Source: Gadus chalcogrammus (taxonomy: Eukaryota; Chordata; Actinopteri; Gadiformes; Gadidae). From it: DNA of 64,000 nt. The position numbers and the translations under genes are program-made. Positions 1 to 32,268 of the stretch are shown here, one piece after another. The first letter of the stretch is position 1. Each line of letters opens with the position of its first letter. The stretch lies in NCBI RefSeq assembly GCF_026213295.1, contig NC_079427.1, forward strand, positions 1,049,758 to 1,113,757. The letters run 5' to 3'. The notes beneath the pieces were generated by a model, which was not told the DNA's origin, searched no databases, and saw only the letters and a list, made by a program, of their open reading frames with translations.

Positions 1-190
1 GGTTCTACTACGGGGTTCTACTACAGGGTTCTACTACGGGGTTCTACTACGGGGTACTCCTATCGGGGTTCTACTATCAGGGTTCTACTACGGGGTTCTA
101 CTACGGGGTTCTACCACAGGGTTCTACCACAGGGTTCTACTACGGGGTACTCCTATCAGGGTTCTACTATCAGGGGCTCCCATTAGAGTT
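1..190. repeat. Minisatellite, GGTTCTACTACGGG type
   Basis: Imperfect units built on ggttctactacgggg and ggggtactcctatc, with no coding sense. It lies in the atg16l2 intron after the exon ending at 410. Confidence 0.85.
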
Positions 191-199
191 CTTGAGAGC

Positions 200-412
200 A
201 TGTCAGTACCGGGAGACTCTCGGTGAGGGGGCTCATGTGTTCATACCGGGACCGCCTCTCGTTGTGGGGGTTCATGTGTTCGTGTGTTCATACCGGGAGC
301 CCCCTCGGTGAGGGGGCTCATGTGTTCATACCGGGACCGCTTCTCGTTGTGGGGGTTCATGTGTTCATACCGGGACCGCCTCTCGTTGTGGGGGTTCATG
401 CGTTCATACCGC
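200..412. repeat. 39-bp in-frame minisatellite copied from exon end plus splice donor
   Basis: About five units. On the minus strand each reads roughly NERRSR, YEHMNPH, that is 13 codons, and each contains a CGG|GTATGA-like donor. The first unit is the true 3' end of the coiled-coil exon of atg16l2. Confidence 0.75.
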
Positions 413-661
413 GAGCGCCTCTCGTTGGCGGAGTTGAGGCGTGCGGCCGCCTGCTGCTTGTGTCGGATGACGTCCTCCAGGAGCTCCGCCCCCCGCTGGG
501 TCTCCGCACGGACGCAGGCGTCGGCCGCGGCGTGCAGCAGCAGCAGGGCGTCGTACTCGCGCTTCAGCCCCGCGTTGGCCGCCTGGACCCCCGCGGCCCG
601 GGCCTGCAGGGCCTGCTCCTCAGCCTGGGCGCCTGAGGCCCCCTGCTGGGCCCCCGCCAAC
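410..661 (-). CDS. atg16l2: atg16l2 exon, main coiled coil
   Basis: Encodes 84 coiled-coil residues ending HKQQAAARLNSANERRSR, close to the ATG16L2 segment that ends in NERRERA. Acceptor GGCCCCAG. The best donor is GTATGA after the second base of the last codon (phase 2). The last 13 codons and this donor are repeated downstream at 190-410, so other in-frame donors exist. Confidence 0.8.
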
Positions 662-3023
662 CTGGGGCCACAACCACGCCCGTTACACCACCACACAACC
701 ACACCGTTACACCACCACACAACCACGCCTGTTGCACCGCCACACAACCACACCGTTACACCACCACACAACCACGCCCGTTACCCCGCCACACAACCAC
801 ACCATTACACCACCACACAACCACGCCCGTTACACCACCACACAACCACGCCCGTTACCCCGCCACACAACCACACCGTTACACCACCACACAACCACGC
901 CCGTTACACCACCACACCCGTTACACCGCCACACAACCACGCCCGTTACACAACCACACCCGTTACACCGCCACACAACCACACCCGTTACACCACCACA
1001 CCCGTTACACCACCACACAACCACGCCCGTTACATCACCACACCCGTTACACCGCCACACAACCACGCCCGTTACACAACCACACCCGTTACAACCACAC
1101 CCGTTACAAAACCACACCCGTTACACCACCACACAGTTACACCATCACACCCGTTACACCGCCACACAACCACACCCGTTACACCGCCACACAACCACGC
1201 CCGTTACACCACCACACAACCACGCCCGTTACACCACCACACAACCACACCCGTTACACCGCCACACAACCACGCCCGTTACACCACCACGCCCGTTACA
1301 CCACCACACCCGATATACCATCACACCACCACACCCGTTACACCGCCACACAACCACAGCCGTTACACCACCACACAACCACGCCCGCTACACCACCACA
1401 CAACCACGCCCGTTACACCACCACACAACCACGCCCGTTACACCACCACACCCGATATACCATCACACCACCACACAACCACACCACACCCGTTACACCG
1501 CCACACAACCACACCCGTTACACCACCACACAACCACACCCGTTACACCACCACACAGTTACACCATCACACCCGTTACACCACCACACCAGTTACACCA
1601 CCACACCCGTTACACCACCACACAACCACACCCGTTACACCGTCACACAACCACACCTGGAGAAACACTGACATCCAGCAAGCCAAGGGGAGGGTAGTAA
1701 GAACACTCTGAGGTGGAGCAGAAGGAGGAGGAGGAGGAGGAGGAGGAGGAGGAGGAGGAGGAGGAGGAGGAGAGAAGGAGGAGGAGGAGGAGGAGAGACA
1801 GTACCTGCTTTGCTGCTCCTCCAGAACCTTCTGCTTGATGTTCAACTCCTGCTGAAGAGCCACCACCTGGCACGCCAACTAGAGGAGAGGAGAGGAGAGG
1901 AGAGGAGAGGAGAGGAGAGGAGAGGAGGAGAACGGAGGAAAGGTGAGGAGGAGAGGAGGATAAAGGAGAAGAGGAGAGGAGGAGAGAGGAGAGGAGGAGA
2001 AAGGAGGAGAGGAGAGGAGAGGAGGAGGAAAGGGGAGGAGGAGAGGAGAGGAGGATAAAGGAGGAGAGGAGAGAAGGGGAGAGGAGAGAAGGGGAGAGGA
2101 GAGAAGAGAAGAGAGAATAGATAACGAGAACACAAACTACGTCTAACCAACACAATGGACGGCCAGCCGATCGAACAGCTGTAACCTGATTGGTTGGAGG
2201 GTTAGGTCCGCCCACTGGATGCCACACTCAGTTCTGTTCGGTTGAAGGGGTCACACTCCACGAGGAGGAACCGACTCCTGGTCACAGAACGCTTCCAGAA
2301 ACATTGCCGAGTCACCCCAGCTGAGGTGACTCGGGGTAACCTGGGGGTAACTCGGGGTAACCTCGGGGTAACTCTGGCTAACTCGGGGGTGACTCTGGGT
2401 AACTCGGGGTAACCTCGGGTTTACTCGGGGTAACCTGGGGGTAACTCGGGGTAACCTCGGGGTAACTCTGGGTAACTCGGGGGTGACTCTGGGTAACTCG
2501 GGGTAACCTCGGGGTAACTCGGGGTAACCTCGGGGTAACTCGGGGTAACCTGGGGGTAACTGGGGGTAACTCTGGGTAACTCGGGGGTGACTCTGGGTAA
2601 CTCGGGGTAACCTCGGGGTAACTCGGGGTAACCTCGGGGTAACTCGGGGTAACCTGGGGGTAACTCGGGGTAACCTGGGGGTAACTGGGGGTGACTCGGG
2701 GTAAACTTGGGGTGACTCGGGGTAACCTCGTGGTAACTCGGGGTAACCTGGGGGTGACTCTGGGTAACTCGGGGTAACCTGGGGGTGACTCTGGGTAACT
2801 CGGGGTAACCTGGGGGTAACTCGGGGTAACCTGGGGGTGACACGTGCTGATTTTGCAGGCTGACATTTTAACTATTTTTCCATCTAAGTAAACAGCCCAG
2901 AGCTTCCCTTTAAAAGACCAGAATGCATGCTGGGAGGTTGTGTACGAAACAGGAAGTCTCACCTCTCCGGTCATCGTCTTCAGGCGATCGTTCTGAGACA
3001 AGGACTCCGGGCCTGATGGGACC

Positions 3024-3057
<34 letters not shown>

Positions 3058-3345
3058 CCACACATTGTGTGTGCATAAACTTCTTTATGTGCACATCATC
3101 AGTGATAATATCGCCAATAGGAATTATTGCAAATCTTCAGTCTGTAACATATTATACAATATATAATGCGTTCCATTAATACAAATTACTAGAAACAAAC
3201 AACAAATAGGATTGTCAATAAAGAGATGAAGACTCGGAGAGGAGGGGAGGGCGGTGGAGGTTGTCATGGTTACCTGGCAGTCCTCAGGAACCCTGCAGAG
3301 ATGCTGGACTTCTCAAGCATGCGGCTGTCTGTTGAAAATCACACG

Positions 3346-3389
<44 letters not shown>

Positions 3390-4075
3390 CAAACCTTAGA
3401 CTAGGTGACCTCAGACAAAGTGACCTTAGACTAAGTGACCTTCGGCCTCATTATTATCACATTATTACCTGCTCAGCCCACCTGGCACAACACTGACTCT
3501 ATCACATGAAGGCACTGTCCCCCCTATTCATCTTTACCTCCGTTCAGTAACCTCTACAGGCCCGTTCTTTAATGAACTATGCTACACTTGATCATTAAAG
3601 ATGGATAGATGTTGATTAGTTGATCAATGCATGCAGACACAATCAATGAACTACACTTTTTCAGTTGCCAACGGAAATATAAATCAACAAAGAAAAAGAT
3701 GCGGGCATAATGAAAGGAAATCGCCTTGCTTTACTGAACACTTTTAACGACACGAAACAACATGGAAGGTGAAATACCAACATTCTCTATGGACAAACAC
3801 AGATGACTCCATGTAGTAGTAGTTACACTCAGAGGCCAACCTAGTACAGTAGGACTTCATACATGTATCATATACATACATCTTTATTTATTGTGTGCGT
3901 TCATATCGCTACATCCTGTGAGTGTACTCTTACATATATCATAACATCTGTACTTACAGTGCCGGATCAGGTCGCTGAACGCTTCGTGCTGCCTCTGGTC
4001 CCGTCGCTTCAGCTGGCGGATCACGTCCACCTTCCACCTACCACCCGAAGGAGGCTTCACGGCCACGCAGCTCAT
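410..4075 (-). CDS. atg16l2: ATG16L2-like autophagy protein, 5' part of gene (copy 1)
   Basis: Split gene read right to left and leaving the window at the left edge. Five coding exons are recognisable: 4075-3958, 3328-3274, 3023-2963, 1878-1805 and 661-410. All have GT-AG boundaries and compatible phases (1, 2, 0, 2, 2). The N-terminus has the family signature RWKxxxIRQLxRRD at residue 13, as in ATG16L proteins, followed by YSRMLEKS (ATG5-binding helix). It continues into a coiled coil with QVVALQQEL, then LKREYDALL and HKQQAAARLNSANERRSR, which match ATG16L2 better than ATG16L1. ATG16 proteins bind ATG5 and dimerise by the coiled coil to place LC3 lipidation; ATG16L2 is the less active paralogue. 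The C-terminal WD40 propeller lies outside the window. An expected exon between 2963 and 1878 (the stretch before QVV in mammals) was not found. An upstream in-frame ATG at 4183 is disfavoured because the family starts about 12 residues before RWK. Confidence 0.8.
670..1665. repeat. Intron-filling minisatellite (CACAACCACGCCCGTTACACC units)
   Basis: Roughly 1 kb of imperfect tandem units containing cacaaccac and cccgttacaccrcc. It lies in an atg16l2 intron. Long open frames here are repeat artefacts. Confidence 0.95.
1722..1798. repeat. GGA trinucleotide run
   Basis: Near-perfect (GGA)n beside the acceptor side of an atg16l2 exon. Confidence 0.95.
1805..1878 (-). CDS. atg16l2: atg16l2 exon, start of coiled coil
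   Basis: Encodes LACQVVALQQELNIKQKVLE and EQQS, matching the start of the ATG16L coiled coil. Acceptor CCTCTAG, donor GTACTG, exit phase 2. It joins in frame to the next exon at 661. No equivalent is seen in the second copy, which starts downstream of here at the gap. Confidence 0.75.
1880..2115. repeat. GA-rich simple repeat
   Basis: AGAGG/GGAGA units. The second copy resumes after the assembly gap inside this block (38994 onward). Confidence 0.95.
2328..2848. repeat. Minisatellite (GGGGTAACTC units), copy 1
   Basis: Units of ggggtaactcggggtaacct and variants fill the atg16l2 intron between 1878 and 2963. Minus-strand frames read VTPSYPE repeats and are not considered coding. Confidence 0.95.
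2963..3023 (-). CDS. atg16l2: atg16l2 exon 3
   Basis: Encodes about 21 residues of linker (VPSGPESLSQNDRLKTMTGE). The acceptor is the end of a TG run (GTGTGTAG) and the donor is GTGAGA. It leaves in phase 0. Confidence 0.65.
3274..3328 (-). CDS. atg16l2: atg16l2 exon 2
   Basis: Encodes YSRMLEKSSISAGFLRTA, the second half of the ATG5-interacting helix. Acceptor TTTTCAACAG and donor GTAACC. It enters in phase 1 and leaves in phase 2. Confidence 0.8.
3329..3957. other. atg16l2 intron 1
   Basis: Contains an AC run (3348-3387) and a short repeated motif (agtgacctcagac). The rest, 3480-3957, is unique-looking DNA with no exon or recognisable element. Confidence 0.5.
3958..4075 (-). CDS. atg16l2: atg16l2 exon 1 (coding)
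   Basis: Starts at ATG 4075-4073 (MSCVAVKPPSGG then RWKVDVIRQL) and gives 39 codons plus one base. The donor GTAAGT follows directly. RWK is at residue 13, as in human ATG16L2, which decides the start. Confidence 0.85.
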
Positions 4076-4596
4076 AATCACCGGTTCTGAACGTTCAAAC
4101 AGCTCATAATAATCCAGATATAACTTATATTGTTCACTTTGTCTCCTGTCAGTTTCTTTTCCTCGCAACTTGTTGTTTTTCACTCAGCCAATCACCACCA
4201 ACTTTGATTCGTCTTCCTGATTTGACCACACCTACATATTTCCGTGTGTGGTGGGAGTGCGTCTGTTGTGTGTGGTGGTACTGCACCCTCAAAATGATCA
4301 ACACAATTTCTTCAACTGTTAGACCTCTTTTAAACTAGTCCTACTGTAGTACAACTAGTTTAAACTAGTTAACAAGTCCTACTGCTGTACAACTAGTTTA
4401 AACTAGGGAACAAGTCCTACTGCAGTACAACTAGTTTAAAGTAATTAACAAGTCTTACTTTAAATCAAGAGATTAAAGTAGTTAACTAGTCCTTCTACAA
4501 ATCAAATCCTTTCATTAATGGTGAGGAAATGAGATTGGTGACATCATAACCCTGTTAGCCAATGAGGACAGGAGACCGAGTCATTCGAACGCTGCT
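4076..4596. promoter_or_regulatory. atg16l2 upstream / wdr62 3' intergenic spacer
   Basis: About 520 bp between the atg16l2 start codon and the wdr62 polyadenylation signal, so the atg16l2 promoter must lie here or inside the wdr62 3'UTR. A tandem motif actagtttaaactag occurs at about 4330-4445. No clear TATA box was identified. Confidence 0.4.
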
Positions 4597-4602
4597 TTTA
4601 TT
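4597..4602 (-). terminator. wdr62 polyadenylation signal
   Basis: AATAAA on the minus strand (TTTATT as printed), about 400 bp after the wdr62 stop codon. The same hexamer is present in copy 2 near 41578. Confidence 0.6.
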
Positions 4603-5002
4603 CACGACTCTGAGGGCAAAGCTGAAACTTTAAAACTTTAATACTGACTGACTTTCGAGGCGTGTCCAGAGCTGACCGCACAGCACATCCCATAATAGGA
4701 CGTGTTGCTATGGGGACAACTGAAAACCTGTTTTCCATTTCTCCCAAAAGTATAAAAATGATCCATAACATTGGAAAATTCAGATATTTGCACAAAACTC
4801 TAATTAAATACTTAAATATAAAACCTTTATACAAAACATTTACATGAAGACGAGGAACGTTGACATCTCCCATGATGCTTTGCTGCGAGCAAGGGAAGTC
4901 AACATATCCCATGATGCTTTGCTGCGAGCAAGGGGAGTCAACATCTCCCATGATGCTTTGCTGCGAGCAAGGGGAGTCAACATCTCCCATGATGCTTTGC
5001 TG

Positions 5003-24132
<19,130 letters not shown>

Positions 24133-24996
24133 GGCGCACCGGTAGTAGTCTGTAATACTTTTATAAAAACAACACTTATGAAGTGTTTTTCGACCTCCAG
24201 ATAAACTATTTTAAAGAGCCAATAGAATAAAACCAAACACAGTCGAACACAGTGCTGTTGATATGATAATGATAATGGAGGACTTTGTGATGAAGTTCAG
24301 CTGCGGAGAAAACCGTGAAATCTGACACTCGCCTGGGGAGGCGGGCCTTAATTTAAACTATACAATAGCGACCAATCCCAGCTGGAGCTCTCCACTCACG
24401 ACCAACCAGAGCCTTCCTTAACGATAAGGGGCGGAGGGTTTCGGAATCTGGATAATATAAATATAAACAAAACAAAACTCATTTTCTTTCAAAAATTGTT
24501 TCGTATTTTTTTCGGTGGGTGTATCAGTTATGTATACATTCCTATTGCACTAACGCAAAATTAGAAATACATTTAACATATTTTCATGAATCATTGTAGA
24601 ATATTATTATTCATTTATTTTTTACAAATATCTAGCTCTATGCATGTCTTTGACTGGTCGCAACATTCGTTAACTCTGACCCTTATCTTTAATTAAATAA
24701 TCAGTCAGTATTGTTATGGTGTGTGCGTATATTTCCCTCTTCCGCCGCACGGGACATCAGAGCGCCTCCCGCCGCCAGAAACACGTGGGCCGGAACAGAA
24801 GAAGAGAGTTTGGCTCTGTTGTTCGGACCCTCCGCCTCACGAGTTCACCTGTCTGTCTCCTCACGGGCACTAGGACGGTAACCATAGCGTCCCCCTCCGT
24901 CTAAGAGTGTGGAAGAGCGTGTTGTGTTTGTAAGAGTGTGTGGTCTGTGTGTGTGGAAGAGTGTGTTGTGTGTGTTGTGGCTCAGTGTGTGTTTGG
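24133..24996. promoter_or_regulatory. Shared head-to-head promoter region of wdr62 and polr2d
   Basis: 864 bp between the two start codons, transcribed outward. It contains CCAAT boxes (for example gaccaatccc near 24370), a GC-rich part near the wdr62 start, an AT-rich middle (24460-24700) and a GC-rich 5'UTR next to polr2d. No TATA box was assigned. Bidirectional promoter function is inferred from geometry only. Confidence 0.45.
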
Positions 24997-27183
<2,187 letters not shown>

Positions 27184-27387
27184 GGACCCCCCCCCCCCTC
27201 CATATCCCCCCCCCCCCCTCCATATCCCCCCTTCTCCTCCACGATGGGACAGAGATTTTTTTTTTAAGAAACAATACAACCAGCAACCCCTGCAGACTGA
27301 CGATGTCACCGCTATGATGTCATCACTATGAAGTCATCACGGCTCAAACAATGCCCAACATTTCTTACATTCCCCTGTTAGGTTTTC

Positions 27388-27393
27388 AATAAA
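27388..27393 (+). terminator. polr2d polyadenylation signal
   Basis: AATAAA about 205 bp after the stop codon, followed by a T-rich stretch and gtgtgtcc. Confidence 0.75.
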
Positions 27394-27479
27394 TGAGTTT
27401 TATGTTTTTCTATATCCACTGTGTGTCCTTCATTAGAGCGCGACTCCGGGCCGTTCGGCAGACTATCCAACCCCAGCAG

Positions 27480-27906
27480 TAGGGCTGGGGATCGTGGCCA
27501 GTTTCCTAAATCAATTCGATTTTGATTCATAAGGTTCTGAATTGATTAATCACGATTCGATTTGATTAAATAATGAAAATGTCTCAACTGTGATACAAAA
27601 TACAAATGTACTTTATTTTTTCTCTTCACCCTAAACAACAGGTTTTAATTGCAAACGTGTTAATTGGACAGTTTAAACTTGAGCTGTAAACAAAACTGTC
27701 TCAAGAGTGCAATTTTGAAATTAGAAAGGAATTGCAAGTGAAAGTGTACTTGAACTACAACATTCCATCACAACACATTCAGGCATTGTTTATTAAAGTG
27801 CAAAACAAAAAAATCAAAAAAAATAATCAATCTCATGCCCTATGAATCGATATTGCGAAATTTAAATGAAATCGATCCAAAATCGATTTTTTTTTCCCCA
27901 GCCCTA
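27480..27906. mobile_element. hAT-like MITE, 427 bp
   Basis: Ends TAGGGCTGGGGATCG and inverse CCCCAGCCCTA, with internal mirrored AATCGATTTTGATT motifs. Flanking octamers cccagcag and ctgagcag match at 6 of 8 positions. Lies just after polr2d. Confidence 0.7.
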
Positions 27907-29234
27907 CTGAGCAGTCCTCAGCCCCTCCAGGTCTGTCAGCCACGGGCAGCGCGGGGGTCCCTCAAGGTTAAATGCATTTCACAAGCTCTGGTTTTGTGAA
28001 CCGGCTTCAGCAGAGGGGATCTCCCTGTTATCAACTTCAACTTTTTGACGGAAGTTAACCTCAATAACCGGCGTAGATAATAAACCAGAAACAATGTCCT
28101 CCTCGTGGCGTTTGCGTTACTCGCGGCTGCGGCCATCGTGAAGTGAACCAAATCGACTGTCCTTTGAATGGAGTCTCATTGAATTACTATGACTGGACTC
28201 TGGGGGGGTCAGCAGCGTTCTGATTGGCTGACAAAGGGGCTTCTTTCATTGAACCCTTCACGTTCCCACACAATGTGGAGCAGAGACACGCTGATATCGT
28301 TACATACAAAACTTTCAGAAATCACCTGATAGGCTATTACGTTTCTGTAAATATGTCAATGATAACACAAACCTTAGCTTACCAATAGGTAGTGCGAGAG
28401 GGACTAGCAGAGCAGGGAACGAGTTCTAGAACTTAAGGAGCGCAGAGAGGTCATCATTATTCCAATGAAACACACAATTTATGATTGTAGAATTTATTCA
28501 GTTTGTAAATTCCTATGAATCATAAATACTTCCCAAAATATACATTTATTGGAGTATATTTTGACATTATGTTCCTAAATATGCATGCATCATATAATGA
28601 TGCTGATCATTTAAGTGAAATGGATAACTTCAATATTAGTTTGTAAAAGGTGCATAGTTTAGATGTTCAGATTGCAACCAACCGAGGGTTAATTTCCCTA
28701 ACTGTCATATTATATAGCATTGCATAACGCTACTACTGCAACTACTCTGGTGCCATCTAGTGGGGAAATGGCATGGATGGCAACGATCGATTCGGCACCT
28801 GGCTCGCTTCACTTCCAAGATGTATTAATTAAGCTATCCTCGTTTTCATTTCAGGATCTATGCGGCTTATTCTCGGGGGGGGGGGGGGGGGGGGGTTGTG
28901 TCGACTTCAGTGGGGGTTTCATTCCGCCTGCGCACGGCAGCTCGTTTCCCCTCAGCCATGTCAACGTTTAGGAGTGCGTGACTACTGTTGATGGCTTTCA
29001 ACTACTGGTGACAGCGCATGCGCTACCGCGCGTATGTGTCCCGCGCATATTTTTTTTTTTTTTCTTCACCCCTCGCGGTCGACTTGGGATCTGTCGGCGG
29101 TCTACTGGTAGACCGCGATCGACTGGTTGGGCACACCTGGTCTAGATCTATGATAGAGGATGTCTATGCCCGAAACGGTCCAAACCTTTAGCGAACCGGC
29201 ATCCACGCCCGAGGTCGCTACAATAGTGACTTCA
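27907..29234. other. Intergenic spacer with repeat remnants
   Basis: No gene recognised. There is a G run at 28877-28896, and at 29065-29145 a segment (ctactggtagaccgcgatcg then actggttgggcac) resembling the end of a teleost hAT element. The rest is unassigned. Confidence 0.45.
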
Positions 29235-29505
29235 TTAACCCTTATAAGGTGTTCGGGTCTGTGGGACCCGTTTTCAGTTTTTAGCTTTATAAAAGTGATA
29301 CAAATAATTTTTTTTTTGAACTAAGATTCATTGGCTTTGGCTCATTTTCTGTGAGGAACATGAATCAGAAAACATTTTCAATGACCCCCCCCTGTATACC
29401 CCCCCATCACATTTATATTACACACAGGGTGTTCGGGTCCAGTGGACCCGGAGCTGTTTAAGTGTGGAAATCATAGGTTCTGTGCACCCTAATTTTCCCT
29501 TCTTC

Positions 29506-29614
<109 letters not shown>

Positions 29615-29796
29615 GGAAAGAGTAAAGCAGGTGAATGGGCCCTTGGTGTGAGCACCCACAGTGTGCACCCACTGTTTGCAACCTTGTGCATCCCGCACAA
29701 GGTTGCAAAATTGGAGCACCCAACACTATCAAGCTTGGGGACCTGACACTATAAAAAAAGCTCTGTCAGCGTGGTTCCATACCACAACTGATAAAG

Positions 29797-30135
29797 ATGG
29801 CAAGGCGATTCTCTGTTCAGACTGCCCTACAGTTGATATTTGAAGAGACAGAGGGTTTTGATGGTGATGCAGAGGAAATAGTTTTGGAAAGTGAGGATAA
29901 CATTTCAGAGTCTGACACCAAGTTTGAAGAGGAGGATGAGCATCAGCCAGCTCCGAAACGTAAAAGAGCCTCAGGACTAGCCCTTCAGCAGCCAGGACAA
30001 GCCTGCGAGCAGCAAGCCCCAGGACCATCCCGTGAGCAGCCAGGACCAGCCCGCAAGCAGCCAGCCCCAGGAACATCACGTGAGCAGCCAGGACCAGCCC
30101 ACGAGCAGCCAGCCCCAGGACCAACCCGCGAGTAG
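29797..30135 (+). pseudogene. piggyBac transposase N-terminal remnant
   Basis: Begins MARRFSVQTALQLIFEETEG with acidic residues following (DGDAEEIVLESEDNISESD), the usual layout of fish piggyBac transposase N-termini, then PAPKRKRAS. A repeat of about 10 residues (EQPAPGPTR type) follows and is cut by TAG at 30133-30135, a CAG to TAG change within one repeat unit. Confidence 0.7.
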
Positions 30136-30384
30136 CCAGCCCCAGTACCAGCCCGCGAGCAGCCAGCCCCAGGACCAACCCGCGAGCAGCCAGCCCCAGG
30201 ACCAACCCGCAAGCAGCCAGCCCCAGGAACAACCCGCAAGCAGCCAGCCCCAGGACCAACCCGCAAGCAGCCAGCCCCAGGACCAACCCGCAAGCAGCCA
30301 GCCCCAGGAACAACCCGCAAGCAGTCAGCCCTAGAAACAACCCGCAAGCAGCCAGATGTAGAACCAGCCCGTCAGCCAAAAATA

Positions 30385-30504
30385 AACGCTGTGAAGTGTG
30401 TGGACCCATGATGGACAGAAAAACACAATATACATGCAACCAGTGCAAAAAATACATATGCAATACACACACAGTGAGACTCTGCCCCTCATGTGTGGTA
30501 TAGT
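30385..30504 (+). pseudogene. piggyBac C-terminal zinc-binding remnant
   Basis: A frame different from the N-terminal one reads KRCEVCGPMMDRKTQYTCNQ then CKKYICNTHTVRLCPSCVV and a stop. The cysteine/histidine pattern is that of the C-terminal cross-brace domain of piggyBac transposases. The catalytic domain between the two remnants is missing. Confidence 0.65.
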
Positions 30505-31059
30505 CTGATATACGTATAATGGCAGTGTTCAAAGGCTTTAATGTGTTGTTCAGACAGATGTTATTGAGTATGTTTCAATTTCTAATGATGTTGATTATTT
30601 CCCAGTTATGCCTGTTTTATGAGGCATTTCCTTATTTTGTTGCATTTTAATACAAAAAGAAACAAAAACGAGTGGCACCTCTATTCATAAATGTGATTTA
30701 ACAAAGGTAAAGGGATCAAATTTAACATATGTGTTGTTTATATTACTTGCAATTGGGTTGAGGTAACCATTTGGTGAGTATTTAAAAAAAAAGTTAGATT
30801 ATGTTGAATTAAAAGGCCTAAAATGCAATGGGTCCACCAGACCCAGCAGCACCTCCTGTGTAACAAAAACACGAACACCCTATGAGGGTTAAGAACCAAA
30901 GAGAACAAGGATGATAAAATATGTACTGAATGAAAAAAATTACGCTTCAATTATTAGGAGCAGTGGTGACAAATTAGGATTGACCAATTTCCAGAACATC
31001 AAACAACCACTATTTCAAGCTCAGACCAAAGGAGCCAGTTGTTCAACGAAGCATTGTCT

Positions 31060-32000
31060 TTCAATTCAATTCAATGCAATTTATTTATATAGCCCTTAAT
31101 CACCATTACAGTCTCAAAGGGCTTAACAGGCCAAATATATATGACACCCCCCTTACCCAAGCCCCCACAAGGGCAAGAAAAAACTCCTGTGAAATTAGCA
31201 AGGAAGAAATCTTGAGAAGAAACACATAGTAGGGGATCCCTTCTTCCAGGGATGGTCAGGAGTGCAATGGGTGCCACAATTGACTTACAGGTAAATACAT
31301 GCACATCATATTAAAATGGTGATGGGGTTCCAGGTTCAAGGTTGCTTCATTCATACCCGTGGGTAAATTTGGTTTGCAGGTCAAGAAAAGCGCGTTCACG
31401 GAAGACAAGACAGACACACAGACAAAAATCACAGAGGTGCTCAGTACATCAGAAAGTGCAACAAAGTTATGCACCACCAGTGGCGCTGCAACAATTTATT
31501 CGTATAGATAATGGCTGCAGGAACAAAACTGTTCCTGTAGCGGATTGTTCTGCTTTGGGGAACTTTGAGCCTCTGTCTAGAGGGAAGCAGCTGAAATGCA
31601 CTGTTTAAAGTGGCCGGTTAACCATGAGGAGAGTCCAGGCATCCAGTCCAGTCACCGCAACACGCCAAAACAGACAGAATAGTGAATTAGAACGGAAAAG
31701 TACATAGTGGGAATGTATACTGTAATAACAAAAGCACAAGCAAACAGAGTGGTCTTCATTTTGCATCTGTCGTTTTCACACTATCTTCCAAATGCAAGAT
31801 TGTAGAGGTGCGTTTTGAGCTTTCCTTTGAATACCTCCACAGAGTCAGCTTCACTGATGGCAGCCTATTCCATAGGAAGGGGGCTCGACAGGCAAACGCT
31901 CTCTGTCCAGCCGATTTCTTTTTAACCTTCGGCAGTGAAAGAAGGCCGGCTCCCGAAGACCGGAGGGACCTTTAGTTTCTTTAGCTTCATCCTTTATGTA
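31060..32000. repeat. Teleost interspersed repeats (retroelement-like)
   Basis: The 31060-31300 segment (tcaattcaatgcaatttatttatatagccc, ctcaaagggctt, cccccacaagggcaag) and the 31790-31960 segment (gtgcgttttgagctttcctttgaatacctcc) resemble widespread fish repeats. Family not determined. No open frame of note. Confidence 0.5.
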
Positions 32001-32114
32001 CAAGTTCTAACTCATAGAACTAACACCTAGCTCTGGAGAACTTACAGCAAGCTCCATAGAACTGACAGCTAGGTACGGGTGGAGGAACTGGTCTTCTCCA
32101 CCATACCCCGCCCC

Positions 32115-32268
32115 TCAGTCCCCCAGTGGGGGGCCCTCCCGGGATGGGTGGAGGAGCCCGGTCCGCTCCAGGACCTCGTCCACGACCCGGACCAGGCGGT
32201 CTCTGTAGTCCAGCAGACGCCCGTCGAACGTCAGGTTGATCCGCCTCAGCCCCGCCTTCATCGCCGCT
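32115..32268 (-). CDS. GT92 gene, last exon
   Basis: Encodes AAMKAGLRRINLTFDGRLLD, YRDRLVRVVDEVLERTGLL and ends PPLGD with TGA. Acceptor GGTCCAG. Confidence 0.85.

Noticed and set aside
2378..3094. Proline-rich VTPSYPE frame continuous with an atg16l2 exon
   Set aside because: Exon 3 has a good donor at its end (GTGAGA), and the rest is array sequence.
4076..4183. Upstream in-frame ATG for atg16l2 at 4183
   Set aside because: Would add 36 residues (MKNNKLRGKETDRRQSEQ...) unlike the family; ATG at 4075 places RWK at residue 13 as expected.
28720..28971. 83-residue plus-strand frame
   Set aside because: Crosses a G homopolymer, no family resemblance, no splice support.
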